Of a DNA stretch of 22,185 nucleotides, positions 1 through 7,176 are shown in pieces. The stretch is from Methylophilales bacterium UBA4017 (GTDB taxonomy: Bacteria; Pseudomonadota; Gammaproteobacteria; Burkholderiales; Methylophilaceae), in NCBI GenBank assembly GCA_002384685.1, contig DGAZ01000043.1, forward strand, positions 7,495 through 29,679, in the 5' to 3' direction. Position 1 is the first letter of the stretch, and the number at the start of each line of letters is the position of its first letter. The translations under genes and the position numbers were made by a program. Below the pieces are notes generated by a model, which saw nothing but the letters and a program-made list of their open reading frames with translations, had not been told where the DNA came from and did no database searches.

Positions 1-82
1 AATCAAATTCACATGCCTGACCAATAACAATTGGTCCTGCCCCAATAATCAGAATTGATTTAATGTCTTTACGTTTAGCCAT
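1..82 (-). CDS. carB: Carbamoyl-phosphate synthase large subunit, N-terminal fragment (runs off the window)
   Basis: Only the first 27 codons are present. They read MAKRKDIKSILIIGAGPIVI and continue with GQACEFD, which is the conserved CarB amino terminus leading into the first ATP-grasp half. CarB uses ammonia delivered by CarA, bicarbonate and two ATP to make carbamoyl phosphate for pyrimidines and arginine. The ATG (bases 82-80) overlaps the last 8 bases of carA, so the two are probably translationally coupled. The rest of the gene lies outside the window, so its integrity cannot be judged. Confidence 0.93.
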   Translation of the reverse strand, partial: MAKRKDIKSILIIGAGPIVIGQACEFD

Positions 83-1217
83 GCTGCAATTTCTTACCTT
101 TTTTCATTGAATTAACAAAATGATCAAATAAGTAGTTCATCTCTGTTGGCCCTGGGCTCGCTTCTGGGTGTCCTTGAAAGCTAAATGCCGGGGCGTCAAT
201 GAGTTCGATACCTTGTATCGTATTGTCGAACAATGATTTGTGGGTAACCCTTATGTTAGCTGGCAAATCAGCTTCGTCAACCGCAAACCCATGATTTTGG
301 CTGGTGATATAAACTTTGCTCGTTTGGAGATCTTGAACAGGGTGATTGGCGCCATGATGCCCAAACTTCATTTTGACCGTCTTTGCTCCCGAAGCTAAAG
401 CCAATAATTGATGACCCAAACAAATCCCGAATATTGGCATTTTTTTTGCTACTAATGCTTGTATATTTTTTATTGCGTAATCACATGGACCTGGGTCACC
501 GGGGCCATTAGACAGAAAGACTCCGTCTGGATTCATTGCCATAACCTCCTCTGCAGACAATTCTGCTGGGACCACTGTCACCTCACAACCTCTTCCAGTT
601 AGCATCCTTAAAATATTACTTTTAACGCCAAAGTCATACGCAACTACTTTAAATGTAAAGTCACTGCTAGGTGCATATCCTTTTTCTAGAGACCACTCCC
701 CACCATTAAATGTATAAATTTTTGGGGTAGACACAACTTTTGCTAAGTCCATGCCAGCTAAACCAGGAAAGTCCTTTGCTTTTTTAAGCGCATCCTCTTC
801 TTTTCCCTCCATGCATATGCATCCAGCTTGCGCGCCATGCATTCTAATATGCCTTGTGAGTTGACGAGTATCAATGTCGGAAATTGCCACAATTTTTTCT
901 TCTTGGCAGTAGTTGGCCAATGTATTATTTTGTCTAAAATTGGAAGCGTGTATTGGTAGGTCTTTAATTATTAAACCGCCTGCAAAAACCCGAGATGACT
1001 CTAGGTCCTCGTGATTGGTTCCAGTATTACCAATATGCGGATAAGTTAAGCATACTAATTGCTGGGTATAAGAGGGATCAGTGAGAATTTCTTGGTATCC
1101 AGTCATGGAAGTGTTAAATACAACCTCGCCAACAGCAAAATCATCCACTCCAATTGAACTACCCCGAAACTTTGTTCCGTCTGCAAGCACTAGAGTGGCA
1201 AGCTTCTTTTGCGACAA
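75..1217 (-). CDS. carA: Carbamoyl-phosphate synthase small (glutaminase) subunit
   Basis: CarA hydrolyses glutamine and passes ammonia to CarB. The class I amidotransferase triad is visible as Cys266 (FGICLGHQ), His350 and Glu352 (GHPEASPGP), close to E. coli Cys269/His353/Glu355. The N-terminal half carries the typical VLADGTKFRG and FNTSMTGYQE motifs. The open frame extends up to base 1316, but I place the start at the TTG at 1217-1215. It gives 380 residues (E. coli 382), the family's normal N terminus, and a GGGAG ribosome site six bases upstream. The predicted promoter -10 lies at 1293-1288, so the longer version would start upstream of the transcript. It is downstream of dapB and overlaps carB by 8 bases. 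Confidence 0.95.
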   Translation of the reverse strand: MSQKKLATLVLADGTKFRGSSIGVDDFAVGEVVFNTSMTGYQEILTDPSYTQQLVCLTYPHIGNTGTNHEDLESSRVFAGGLIIKDLPIHASNFRQNNTLANYCQEEKIVAISDIDTRQLTRHIRMHGAQAGCICMEGKEEDALKKAKDFPGLAGMDLAKVVSTPKIYTFNGGEWSLEKGYAPSSDFTFKVVAYDFGVKSNILRMLTGRGCEVTVVPAELSAEEVMAMNPDGVFLSNGPGDPGPCDYAIKNIQALVAKKMPIFGICLGHQLLALASGAKTVKMKFGHHGANHPVQDLQTSKVYITSQNHGFAVDEADLPANIRVTHKSLFDNTIQGIELIDAPAFSFQGHPEASPGPTEMNYLFDHFVNSMKKGKKLQHG

Positions 1218-1254
1218 ACATAACTCCCAAGGTGAATAAACGCTAGATGTAACA

Positions 1255-1279
1255 AACGGGTGGATTTTGTCCGCCCGTT
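1255..1279 (-). promoter_or_regulatory. Hairpin at the predicted 5' end of the carA leader
   Basis: On the minus strand AACGGGCGG and CCACCCGTT form a 9-position stem with one mismatch and a 7-base loop. It begins about two bases after the predicted transcription start and is followed by a short T-rich stretch (TTTGTT). It could stabilise the 5' end, act as a weak attenuator, or take part in pyrimidine-sensitive control as in other pyrimidine genes. The pairing is seen directly; any function is inference. Confidence 0.35.
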
Positions 1280-1287
1280 GAGAAATG

Positions 1288-1316
1288 ATTATAAATGAAT
1301 AACCCCTGTTGAGCAA
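1288..1316 (-). promoter_or_regulatory. Probable sigma-70 promoter of carAB
   Basis: Read on the minus strand: -35 TTGCTC (1316-1311), a 17-base spacer, and a perfect -10 TATAAT (1293-1288). Transcription would start near 1280-1282 in a pyrimidine-rich stretch (TTTCTC), leaving a leader of about 64 bases before the TTG start. The -35 matches the consensus at only three positions, so an activator, or the overlapping palindrome, may matter. It lies in the 127-base gap between dapB and the carA start. Confidence 0.6.
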
Positions 1317-1329
1317 TTTAATTGCTCAA
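1309..1329. repeat. Perfect 10-bp palindrome with a 1-base centre
   Basis: TTGAGCAATT, a single T, then AATTGCTCAA is perfectly self-complementary over 21 bases. It sits just after the dapB stop and its carA-proximal arm contains the carA -35 hexamer. As RNA from dapB it would form a hairpin, but no T-run follows, so it is not a classic intrinsic terminator. As DNA it could be an operator for a dimeric regulator. It matches no operator that I can name with confidence. Confidence 0.5.
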
Positions 1330-1344
1330 AATTGACCAGATTTT

Positions 1345-2157
1345 TTAACTCTTTAGATTTAAAACGTCTCGCATATCAAACAAGCCATGGCTTTTAGTCG
1401 CAATAAACTTTGCTGCTCTTAATGCGCCTTTAGCAAATGTTTTTCTGCTGCCTGCTTTATGCGTCAATTCAATTCGCTCGCCATCTCCAGCATAAAGAAC
1501 CGTATGGTCACCAACCACATCCCCTCCTCTGATTGTTGAAAAGCCAATATCGGATCTCTGTCTAGGTGCCATAACACCCTCTCTTTGAAATATCCCATGC
1601 TCTGCTAAAGTTCTGTTCGAGCATAAAGCTACAGCCTCTCCTAATCCTAGAGCAGTCCCTGATGGGGCGTCTACTTTATCTTTGTGATGGGTTTCTATAA
1701 TCTCGATATCAAAATCTTCATGGAGAACCTTTGTTGCCGTTTCAACAAGAGAGAGGAGAAGATTTACTCCAACGCTCATATTAGGTGCAAAGCATATTGC
1801 TATTTCGTTAGATGCGCCCTCAATGATTTCTTTTTCTTTGTCTGAGAATCCGGTAGTACCTAAGACATACTTAATTTTATGGTTACGGCAATACGCCAAG
1901 TACTCTAAACTTGCAGAGGGTCGAGTAAAGTCAATTAGCACATCAGCAACTGTTGCAGAATCATCAAACCCTGCTTTAATATCAATATTAGTTTTTGTTC
2001 CAAAGAAATGGCCCGCATCATGGCCTATAAAGGAAGAGTCCTTGTGCTCAATGGCGCCAGATAGTTTTGTTAATTTATCGCTGACAATTTCCTGTATTAA
2101 GGCTTGCCCCATCTTTCCAGTTGCGCCAACAATCAAAATATTCAAAGTATCACTCAT
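1345..2157 (-). CDS. dapB: 4-hydroxy-tetrahydrodipicolinate reductase
   Basis: This is the second committed enzyme of the diaminopimelate/lysine pathway; it reduces the cyclic product of DapA with NAD(P)H in the cytoplasm. The 270 residues are close to E. coli (273). The dinucleotide-binding GATGKMG is at residues 11-17, and the family signature ETHHKDKVDAPSGTA carries the catalytic pair around His157 and Lys161. The LGTTGF segment near residue 100 is also typical. The ATG lies 3 bases after the bamE stop, so the two are surely co-transcribed. carA follows downstream after a 127-base gap with its own likely promoter. Confidence 0.97.
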   Translation of the reverse strand: MSDTLNILIVGATGKMGQALIQEIVSDKLTKLSGAIEHKDSSFIGHDAGHFFGTKTNIDIKAGFDDSATVADVLIDFTRPSASLEYLAYCRNHKIKYVLGTTGFSDKEKEIIEGASNEIAICFAPNMSVGVNLLLSLVETATKVLHEDFDIEIIETHHKDKVDAPSGTALGLGEAVALCSNRTLAEHGIFQREGVMAPRQRSDIGFSTIRGGDVVGDHTVLYAGDGERIELTHKAGSRKTFAKGALRAAKFIATKSHGLFDMRDVLNLKS

Positions 2158-2160
2158 GCT

Positions 2161-2967
2161 TTAAAATCCAATTTTTTCTAACATTAAGTCAAAATAATCC
2201 TTAGCTTTTGGTTCGCTATCAATTATATCTTGTTTCACCTCATTCGGCTCATTCGAGTCACTGATGCTATCACTAGGAACAGTCGCATCATCCGCTATAT
2301 TACTTTCAACACTCTCCATATCTTTCTGTATCGCTTCGCTAACTGAGCTGTTGCTATCAATAGTTTGCATGCTATCCAGGTTGATTGCTTTTTCTGATTC
2401 AATAGAATTTTTTATACTTAAAGGGCTCTCTTCTGTTACAGGTCTTTCTACTTTTGGGCTCTTAATTTTTGTTTTAGGTGTCACTACTGCATCCTCATTC
2501 TTCCAAAATTTAAGGCTTTCGACCCAAGACTCCCCTGACTCGGCATTTTCTAGTTTATCAGCCTTGCTTCCTACTTCATGTTCTTTTAATGCTATGGTTG
2601 AATCGCGATCCGCCTCACTACCGCCGGGAATTACTTCCCCAGATATACTTTTCAATAGCTCATTTTCAAAATGAAGTATCACATGCCTTCTTTCAAAAGA
2701 AGAAAGCTTATTTTTTTTTATCACGCCATGAGTTATATTCGAATAAAGATAGTCCCAGCGATCTTTATGAAAGCTATCCTCAATTAATGGGGTGCCTAAA
2801 ATAAACTTTACTTGAGATTTTGTCATCTCTGGCTTAAGCTTCATAAGCATTCCGGTGTCTATCTCGTTGCCCTGCTGAATATTTACTTTATAGATTACGG
2901 GCATTTTTATATCCTGGGTGGAACATGCCGCAAGAGTAAAAATTAATATAAATAAGAAAAGTCGCAT
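2161..2967 (-). CDS. bamE: BamE/SmpA-type outer-membrane assembly lipoprotein with a long C-terminal extension
   Basis: A signal peptide (residues 1-14) ends in a lipobox, LAAC, with Cys15 as the lipidation site. Residues about 22-116 are the BamE domain: IQQGNEID, LKPEMTKSQVKFILGTP and DRWDYLYS are recognisable family motifs. BamE stabilises BamA and BamD in the outer-membrane barrel insertion machine. What is odd is length: 268 residues against about 110-130 for E. coli or Neisseria. Residues 117-268 are low-complexity, rich in Ser, Glu, Asp and Lys, and probably disordered, then close with a short hydrophobic segment, KDYFDLMLEKIGF. It is divergent from fur and first in the bamE-dapB unit. 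The family call is firm; the role of the tail is unknown. Confidence 0.9.
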   Translation of the reverse strand: MRLFLFILIFTLAACSTQDIKMPVIYKVNIQQGNEIDTGMLMKLKPEMTKSQVKFILGTPLIEDSFHKDRWDYLYSNITHGVIKKNKLSSFERRHVILHFENELLKSISGEVIPGGSEADRDSTIALKEHEVGSKADKLENAESGESWVESLKFWKNEDAVVTPKTKIKSPKVERPVTEESPLSIKNSIESEKAINLDSMQTIDSNSSVSEAIQKDMESVESNIADDATVPSDSISDSNEPNEVKQDIIDSEPKAKDYFDLMLEKIGF

Positions 2968-2997
2968 AGAGATAAGGGTTTATTTACAAAGATTCAT

Positions 2998-3026
2998 AAT
3001 ATACCATGTGATTATTGAGATTTTAA
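2998..3026 (-). promoter_or_regulatory. Possible promoter of bamE-dapB
   Basis: In the 86-base bamE/fur gap the minus strand carries TTAAAA (3026-3021), 17 bases, then TATATT (3003-2998). The match to sigma-70 is moderate. The gap must also hold the fur promoter, but I could not pick a convincing one, and I see no clear Fur box. Confidence 0.35.
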
Positions 3027-3053
3027 ATTTACATTTTTGATGGAGAGACAGCT

Positions 3054-3512
3054 ATGGAAGAGCATGTCGAATTAAAGAAGACTGGTTTGAAGGCCACGCT
3101 TCCAAGACTAAAGATTCTGGATATATTTGAAAATAGTGATCAACGACATCTATCCGCCGAAGATATCTATAAGATCATGCTGAATACTAGCGAGGAAATT
3201 GGTCTTGCTACAATTTATAGAGTGCTAACCCAGTTTGAGCAAGCCGGTCTGCTCATCAGACATCACTTTGAAAGTGATAAGGCTGTTTTTGAGCTAAATG
3301 AAAAATCACACCATGACCACATAGTATGTTTGCAATGCGGACATGTAGAGGAGTTTCGAAACGACCAGATCGAAAAACTCCAAGTGGAAGTCGCAGAAAA
3401 ATTAGGGTTCAAAATAATTGATCACTCTTTGTATATTTATGGGGATTGTGCGAATAAACCCTGTTCATGTAGGTTGGGTGGCAAAGAAAATATCGGTAAG
3501 TGCCATAAGTAA
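3054..3512 (+). CDS. fur: Ferric uptake regulator
   Basis: Fur is an Fe(II)-responsive repressor that binds AT-rich 19-base boxes before iron uptake genes. The 152-residue protein has the winged-helix N-terminal domain with the recognition stretch GLATIYRVLTQFEQAGL (residues 50-66). The metal-binding His-rich motif HHDHIVC spans residues 86-92, the zinc CxxC is Cys92/Cys95, and a second Cys group lies at 132/137/139. A GGAGAG ribosome site at 3042-3047 is well spaced for the ATG. It is divergent from bamE and converges on recN with only 3 bases between stop codons. The fur-bamE-dapB-carAB neighbourhood is familiar from betaproteobacteria. Confidence 0.96.
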   Translation: MEEHVELKKTGLKATLPRLKILDIFENSDQRHLSAEDIYKIMLNTSEEIGLATIYRVLTQFEQAGLLIRHHFESDKAVFELNEKSHHDHIVCLQCGHVEEFRNDQIEKLQVEVAEKLGFKIIDHSLYIYGDCANKPCSCRLGGKENIGKCHK

Positions 3513-3515
3513 AAC

Positions 3516-5171
3516 TTAACCTAATATTTCCTTAGCGTGCTCAATTGTTGTTGGAGTTATCTCGACCCCGCCAAGCATTCGGGCAATTTCGCTTACTCTT
3601 GCTTGTTTATCAAGCAACTCAATCGAGCTAGATGTTTGGTCTCCTTTTAATTGCTTCGAAACCCTAAAATGATTATCTGATTGTGCAGCTACTTGAGGAA
3701 GATGCGTGATGACAAACGTCTGACGATTATCAAGCTGACTTAATGTCTTTAAAAGCTTTCCAACAATCTCGGCTACGCTCCCTCCAATACCAACGTCGAC
3801 CTCATCAAAAATCATAGTAGGAACATCGGTGTCCGTGATTGACGAGACTCGAATAGCCAGACTGATTCTCGACAATTCACCCCCTGAAGCAACTTTTTGA
3901 ATTGGCCTTAATTCGGCGCCAAGGAAAGTTGCAATAAGAAATTCTACCTGCTCATTACCGTTACTAGATGGCTCACATCGCTTTAAATTGATGTCAAATT
4001 TAGCATTCTTAAATGATAGCTGATTTAATTTATCAGTTATTTTAGCGCTTAACTTTGTGCTTGCCTCTTGCCTTGTGCTTGAAAGTTGATCGGCTAGAAG
4101 ATCATAGGATTTTCTTGCTCCATCTACTTTCTCACAATTATCACTCTCATTCAAAAGTGTTGCTAACCCATCAATCCTAAGCTTCCACTGAACGCTTAGA
4201 CTGTCTAATTCTTCTGGGGTGACTTTATGTTTTCTTAAAAAATTAAAAGTTGACTCTACTTTTGCTTCAACATCTTTTTTTTCTCCTTCGTTAACCTCCA
4301 AAGATTGTAGGTAACGATTTAAATCACGAGATAACTCCAGCATCTCTAATGCAGACCCTTCTAAGGTGCTAACTTTGTCAACCAATTTGTCGTCCAGCTT
4401 CGTCAATGATAATAAGTAATTCTTTAGTGTTGATATTTTTTCATTAATTGAGTCCTTGTCTGAGCTATCTAACAAGTCTAGGCATTGTTGAGTACCCACA
4501 ATTAATTCGGCACTATTATTTAATACTTTATGTTCCGCTTTTAATAATTCCCAACTTTCAAGAGAAAATTCTAGTGCAATAAAGTCTTTATATTTCTCTT
4601 CCAACTCTTCTAGCTCACTAACAAAAGCTTCTCTATTTTTTGCAAAAGCTTCATATTCTTTAAAAAGATTAATCCATGTTAAGTAGGTTTTTTTTACTTC
4701 GGCAGCCAGTCCTTGAGATTGAGAAAAGCTATCCAATATGTCTTTTTGGGTTGAAGGCTTTATTAATGAATGGTGAGCATTTTGACTGTAAATATCTACC
4801 AAAAACTCTGAAAGTTCTTTTAGCTGCGATACTGAAGAAGGAGTGCCATTGATAAATGCTTTAGACTTGCCGTCGACATTTATGATTCGACGAATAATTA
4901 AACTATCGTCATGCTCAAATGCATTCTCCTGCATCCACAAAATGGCTTGAGCGTTATTGTCAATATTGAATGTGGAGGTAATATCTGCTCTATCCTCACC
5001 CTTTCTGATTAAGTCGTTTCCTGCTCTTTGCCCCAAACATATTGATAGCGCATCGATAAGAATAGATTTTCCTGCTCCCGTCTCTCCTGTTAGCGAGCTA
5101 AAGCCTGATGGAAAATTAAGCTCTAAATGATCGACAATAACAAAATTCTTAATGACCAAACTTTCAAGCAT
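3516..5171 (-). CDS. recN: DNA double-strand-break repair ATPase RecN
   Basis: This is an SMC-like ATPase that acts at DNA breaks with RecA. The 551 residues match the family (E. coli 553). Walker A is GETGAGKS at residues 29-36. The ABC signature ASGGELSRISLAIR and Walker B PTMIFDEVDVGIGG lie in the last third, followed by the ITHLPQVAAQ switch region. The middle, about 150-360, is Glu/Lys/Leu-rich and likely forms the coiled coil. It follows nadK by 9 bases, so it is probably the second gene of a nadK-recN operon. No LexA-type operator was recognised upstream. Confidence 0.97.
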   Translation of the reverse strand: MLESLVIKNFVIVDHLELNFPSGFSSLTGETGAGKSILIDALSICLGQRAGNDLIRKGEDRADITSTFNIDNNAQAILWMQENAFEHDDSLIIRRIINVDGKSKAFINGTPSSVSQLKELSEFLVDIYSQNAHHSLIKPSTQKDILDSFSQSQGLAAEVKKTYLTWINLFKEYEAFAKNREAFVSELEELEEKYKDFIALEFSLESWELLKAEHKVLNNSAELIVGTQQCLDLLDSSDKDSINEKISTLKNYLLSLTKLDDKLVDKVSTLEGSALEMLELSRDLNRYLQSLEVNEGEKKDVEAKVESTFNFLRKHKVTPEELDSLSVQWKLRIDGLATLLNESDNCEKVDGARKSYDLLADQLSSTRQEASTKLSAKITDKLNQLSFKNAKFDINLKRCEPSSNGNEQVEFLIATFLGAELRPIQKVASGGELSRISLAIRVSSITDTDVPTMIFDEVDVGIGGSVAEIVGKLLKTLSQLDNRQTFVITHLPQVAAQSDNHFRVSKQLKGDQTSSSIELLDKQARVSEIARMLGGVEITPTTIEHAKEILG

Positions 5172-5180
5172 GAATAATTT

Positions 5181-6047
5181 TTAACCCCAATGTAATTTAT
5201 TTCTTAACATTTCAAAATAGCAATAATCATTTGGATGGAGAATCGAAATAGATTGTTTTGCTTTACTAATTTCAATAACATCCCTGATGTCTAGGGGAAA
5301 TTTAATCTGTCCGTCGATACTTGCGTATGCTTCGTCCATATTAACAATTTTTATCGTGACCTTGCTTTCGGCATTAATCGCTATAGGTCTATTGCTGAGG
5401 GTGTGCGGGCTTATCGGGACAATAGAAATGGCATCTAAATTAGGATGAAGAATTGGTCCTCCAGCTGACAATGCATATGCTGTGGTGCCGGTTGGCGTGC
5501 TAACAATGATTCCATCAGATCTTTGTCTGTGGACAAATGCATCATTAATCATCACATCTAATTCGATCAATCTCAGTCCACTCTTAATAACAATATCATT
5601 AAGTGAAAGTGACTCATACACCACACGGTCTCCTCGAATAATTCTTGTATTAATCAGCATCCTTTTATCTTCAATGTACTCACCATTCAAAATGGAGTCG
5701 ATATTAGTCAGCATGCTGCTAGTATTTAAATCCGCAAGAAAGCCAAATCGTCCTTGATTAACGCCAATTAACGGGGTGTTGGAATCCACTAAATTACGTG
5801 CGACACCAATCATAGTTCCGTCTCCGCCAATAATTATTGCAAGGTCAACACATGAGCCAATATCTTTCAATGCAATCGCTTGGATTCCCTCTACATTGAT
5901 CTGTTGTTGTGTTTTTTCTTCAATAAATAATTCGATGGATTTTTGCCTTAAATGATCTACTAACTCTATCAACTGGTTGTTGATATCCACCGATTCCTCT
6001 TTAGAGGGATACTTACCGATTACCGCAATTTTTTTAAAAGCTTTCAT
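5181..6047 (-). CDS. nadK: NAD kinase
   Basis: NAD kinase phosphorylates NAD to NADP. The diagnostic GGDGT is at residues 74-78. It is followed by GVNQGRFGFLADL and by RSDGIIVSTPTGTTAYALSA, the family's conserved substrate-binding block. The length of 288 is typical (E. coli 292). The start MKAFKKIAVIGK is the usual N terminus for proteobacterial NadK. No clear ribosome site precedes the ATG. It is divergent from hrcA across 94 bases and is followed by recN after 9 bases, an arrangement seen in many proteobacteria. Confidence 0.97.
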   Translation of the reverse strand: MKAFKKIAVIGKYPSKEESVDINNQLIELVDHLRQKSIELFIEEKTQQQINVEGIQAIALKDIGSCVDLAIIIGGDGTMIGVARNLVDSNTPLIGVNQGRFGFLADLNTSSMLTNIDSILNGEYIEDKRMLINTRIIRGDRVVYESLSLNDIVIKSGLRLIELDVMINDAFVHRQRSDGIIVSTPTGTTAYALSAGGPILHPNLDAISIVPISPHTLSNRPIAINAESKVTIKIVNMDEAYASIDGQIKFPLDIRDVIEISKAKQSISILHPNDYCYFEMLRNKLHWG

Positions 6048-6097
6048 ATTGTGTCGAATAGCCTAGCTAAATTGGAACTGAGTTAGTAAAATGATTC

Positions 6098-6125
6098 ATA
6101 ATACATTTTAATGCATTCATCCCAA
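6098..6125 (-). promoter_or_regulatory. Possible promoter of nadK-recN
   Basis: On the minus strand TTGGGA (6125-6120), 16 bases, then TATTAT (6103-6098), giving a leader of about 43 bases. The match is moderate. The same gap shows weak plus-strand candidates for hrcA, such as TTAGTA, 18 bases, TTTAAT (6083-6112). It shows neither a sigma-32 promoter nor a CIRCE repeat. Confidence 0.4.
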
Positions 6126-6141
6126 ATTAACGAATAAAATA

Positions 6142-7164
6142 ATGGAACTAGATACCAGAGCTCAATCATTACTAAAGACGCTGATTACCCATCATATAGG
6201 TGATGGACAGCCTGTTGGCTCTAAAACTTTATCAGCCTCATCTGGGCTTGATCTAAGCCCAGCTTCAATTCGCAATATCATGAAGGATTTGGAAGATGCC
6301 GGTTTTGTCTCCAGTCCTCACACTTCCGCTGGACGCATACCTACAAACAAGGGCTACAGACTCTTTGTTGACAGTCTAGTTACAGTCCAATCGCTAGATG
6401 ATCTTGAAATATCATCCCTAAAAAATCAACTGATAACATCTGATAATAAACATTTAATTAGCTCTGCGGCAAATACATTATCCGAGCTAACAAAGTTTGC
6501 TGGCATTGTTATGATTCCCAAAGCAAAAAAAATTAAATATAAGCATATTGAGTTCATTGGCTTATCTGAGCGAAGAGTTTTGGTGATTATCGTTACTGAT
6601 GATGGCAATGTCCAGAACCGAGTTCTCTACACCAAGCATGATTATGACAAAGCAAGCTTAACTGAAGCTTCAAATTATTTTAATAAAGAATTTAGTGGTT
6701 ACTCGATTGAAGAAGCAAAAATAAGGCTCACAGATGATCTAAAAAATATGAAAACAAACATCTCTGACCTCATGTCGTCTGCAATAAACTCAGCTGCTGA
6801 TGACGGAGATGGGCATGATGATAGTAATCATATTGTGATGTCTGGCCAAACAAAACTTCTAGAAACGGCTGAGCTCTCGCAAAACGTAGCAAGTATAAGA
6901 AAAATTTTAGAAATTTTTGAAAAAAAAACTGCCCTACTAAAGCTGTTAGAAAGTAGCCACCATGCAAATGGCATCCAAATATTTATTGGGGAAGAATCTG
7001 GCTATCAAGCGCTAGATGAATGCAGTGTAATTACTGCTCCATACGAAGCTGACGGTGAGGTGCTAGGAATATTAGGAGTAATAGGTCCCACACGTATGGC
7101 CTATGAAAGAGTCATTCCAATTGTTGATATCACTGCTAAACTACTGGGAAATTCCATCAAATAA
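6142..7164 (+). CDS. hrcA: Heat-inducible transcription repressor HrcA
   Basis: HrcA represses chaperone operons by binding the CIRCE inverted repeat, with activity tuned by GroEL. The N-terminal winged helix is clear: TRAQSLLKTLI, QPVGSKTLS, SPASIRNIMKDLEDAGF and SPHTSAGRIPTNKGYRLFVD. The GAF-like effector domain ends with VLGILGVIGPTRMAYERVIP. At 340 residues it is of normal size. An Asp/Gly/His-rich stretch (DDGDGHDDSNH, about residues 222-232) sits in the variable insertion region. The ATG lacks an evident Shine-Dalgarno. hemH follows after 12 bases. No CIRCE is visible near this gene or the hsp70 cluster, so its main target is probably groESL elsewhere. Confidence 0.96.
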   Translation: MELDTRAQSLLKTLITHHIGDGQPVGSKTLSASSGLDLSPASIRNIMKDLEDAGFVSSPHTSAGRIPTNKGYRLFVDSLVTVQSLDDLEISSLKNQLITSDNKHLISSAANTLSELTKFAGIVMIPKAKKIKYKHIEFIGLSERRVLVIIVTDDGNVQNRVLYTKHDYDKASLTEASNYFNKEFSGYSIEEAKIRLTDDLKNMKTNISDLMSSAINSAADDGDGHDDSNHIVMSGQTKLLETAELSQNVASIRKILEIFEKKTALLKLLESSHHANGIQIFIGEESGYQALDECSVITAPYEADGEVLGILGVIGPTRMAYERVIPIVDITAKLLGNSIK

Positions 7165-7176
7165 AGGTGCTAAAAA

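Noticed and set aside
1218..1316. Longer carA with 33 extra N-terminal residues
   Set aside because: The extra residues do not resemble CarA, the frame's first codon lies upstream of the predicted transcription start, and a TTG with a good ribosome site gives the standard length.
1332..1338. TTGACCA half-site resembling a RutR operator near carA
   Set aside because: Only one half is present, without the matching TGGTCAA arm, and no rutR is visible; a 7-base match is expected by chance.
1823..2804. Plus-strand open frames opposite dapB and bamE
   Set aside because: They are antisense shadows of well-supported genes, with no recognisable protein motifs or ribosome sites.
2968..3053. Fur autoregulatory box in the bamE/fur gap
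   Set aside because: The region is AT-rich with short imperfect inverted repeats, but nothing approaches the GATAATGATAATCATTATC pattern.
3505..3522. Small inverted repeat TAAGT-AAA-ACTTA at the fur/recN junction as a bidirectional terminator
   Set aside because: Only five base pairs, AT-rich and without a T-run on either strand; too weak to terminate.
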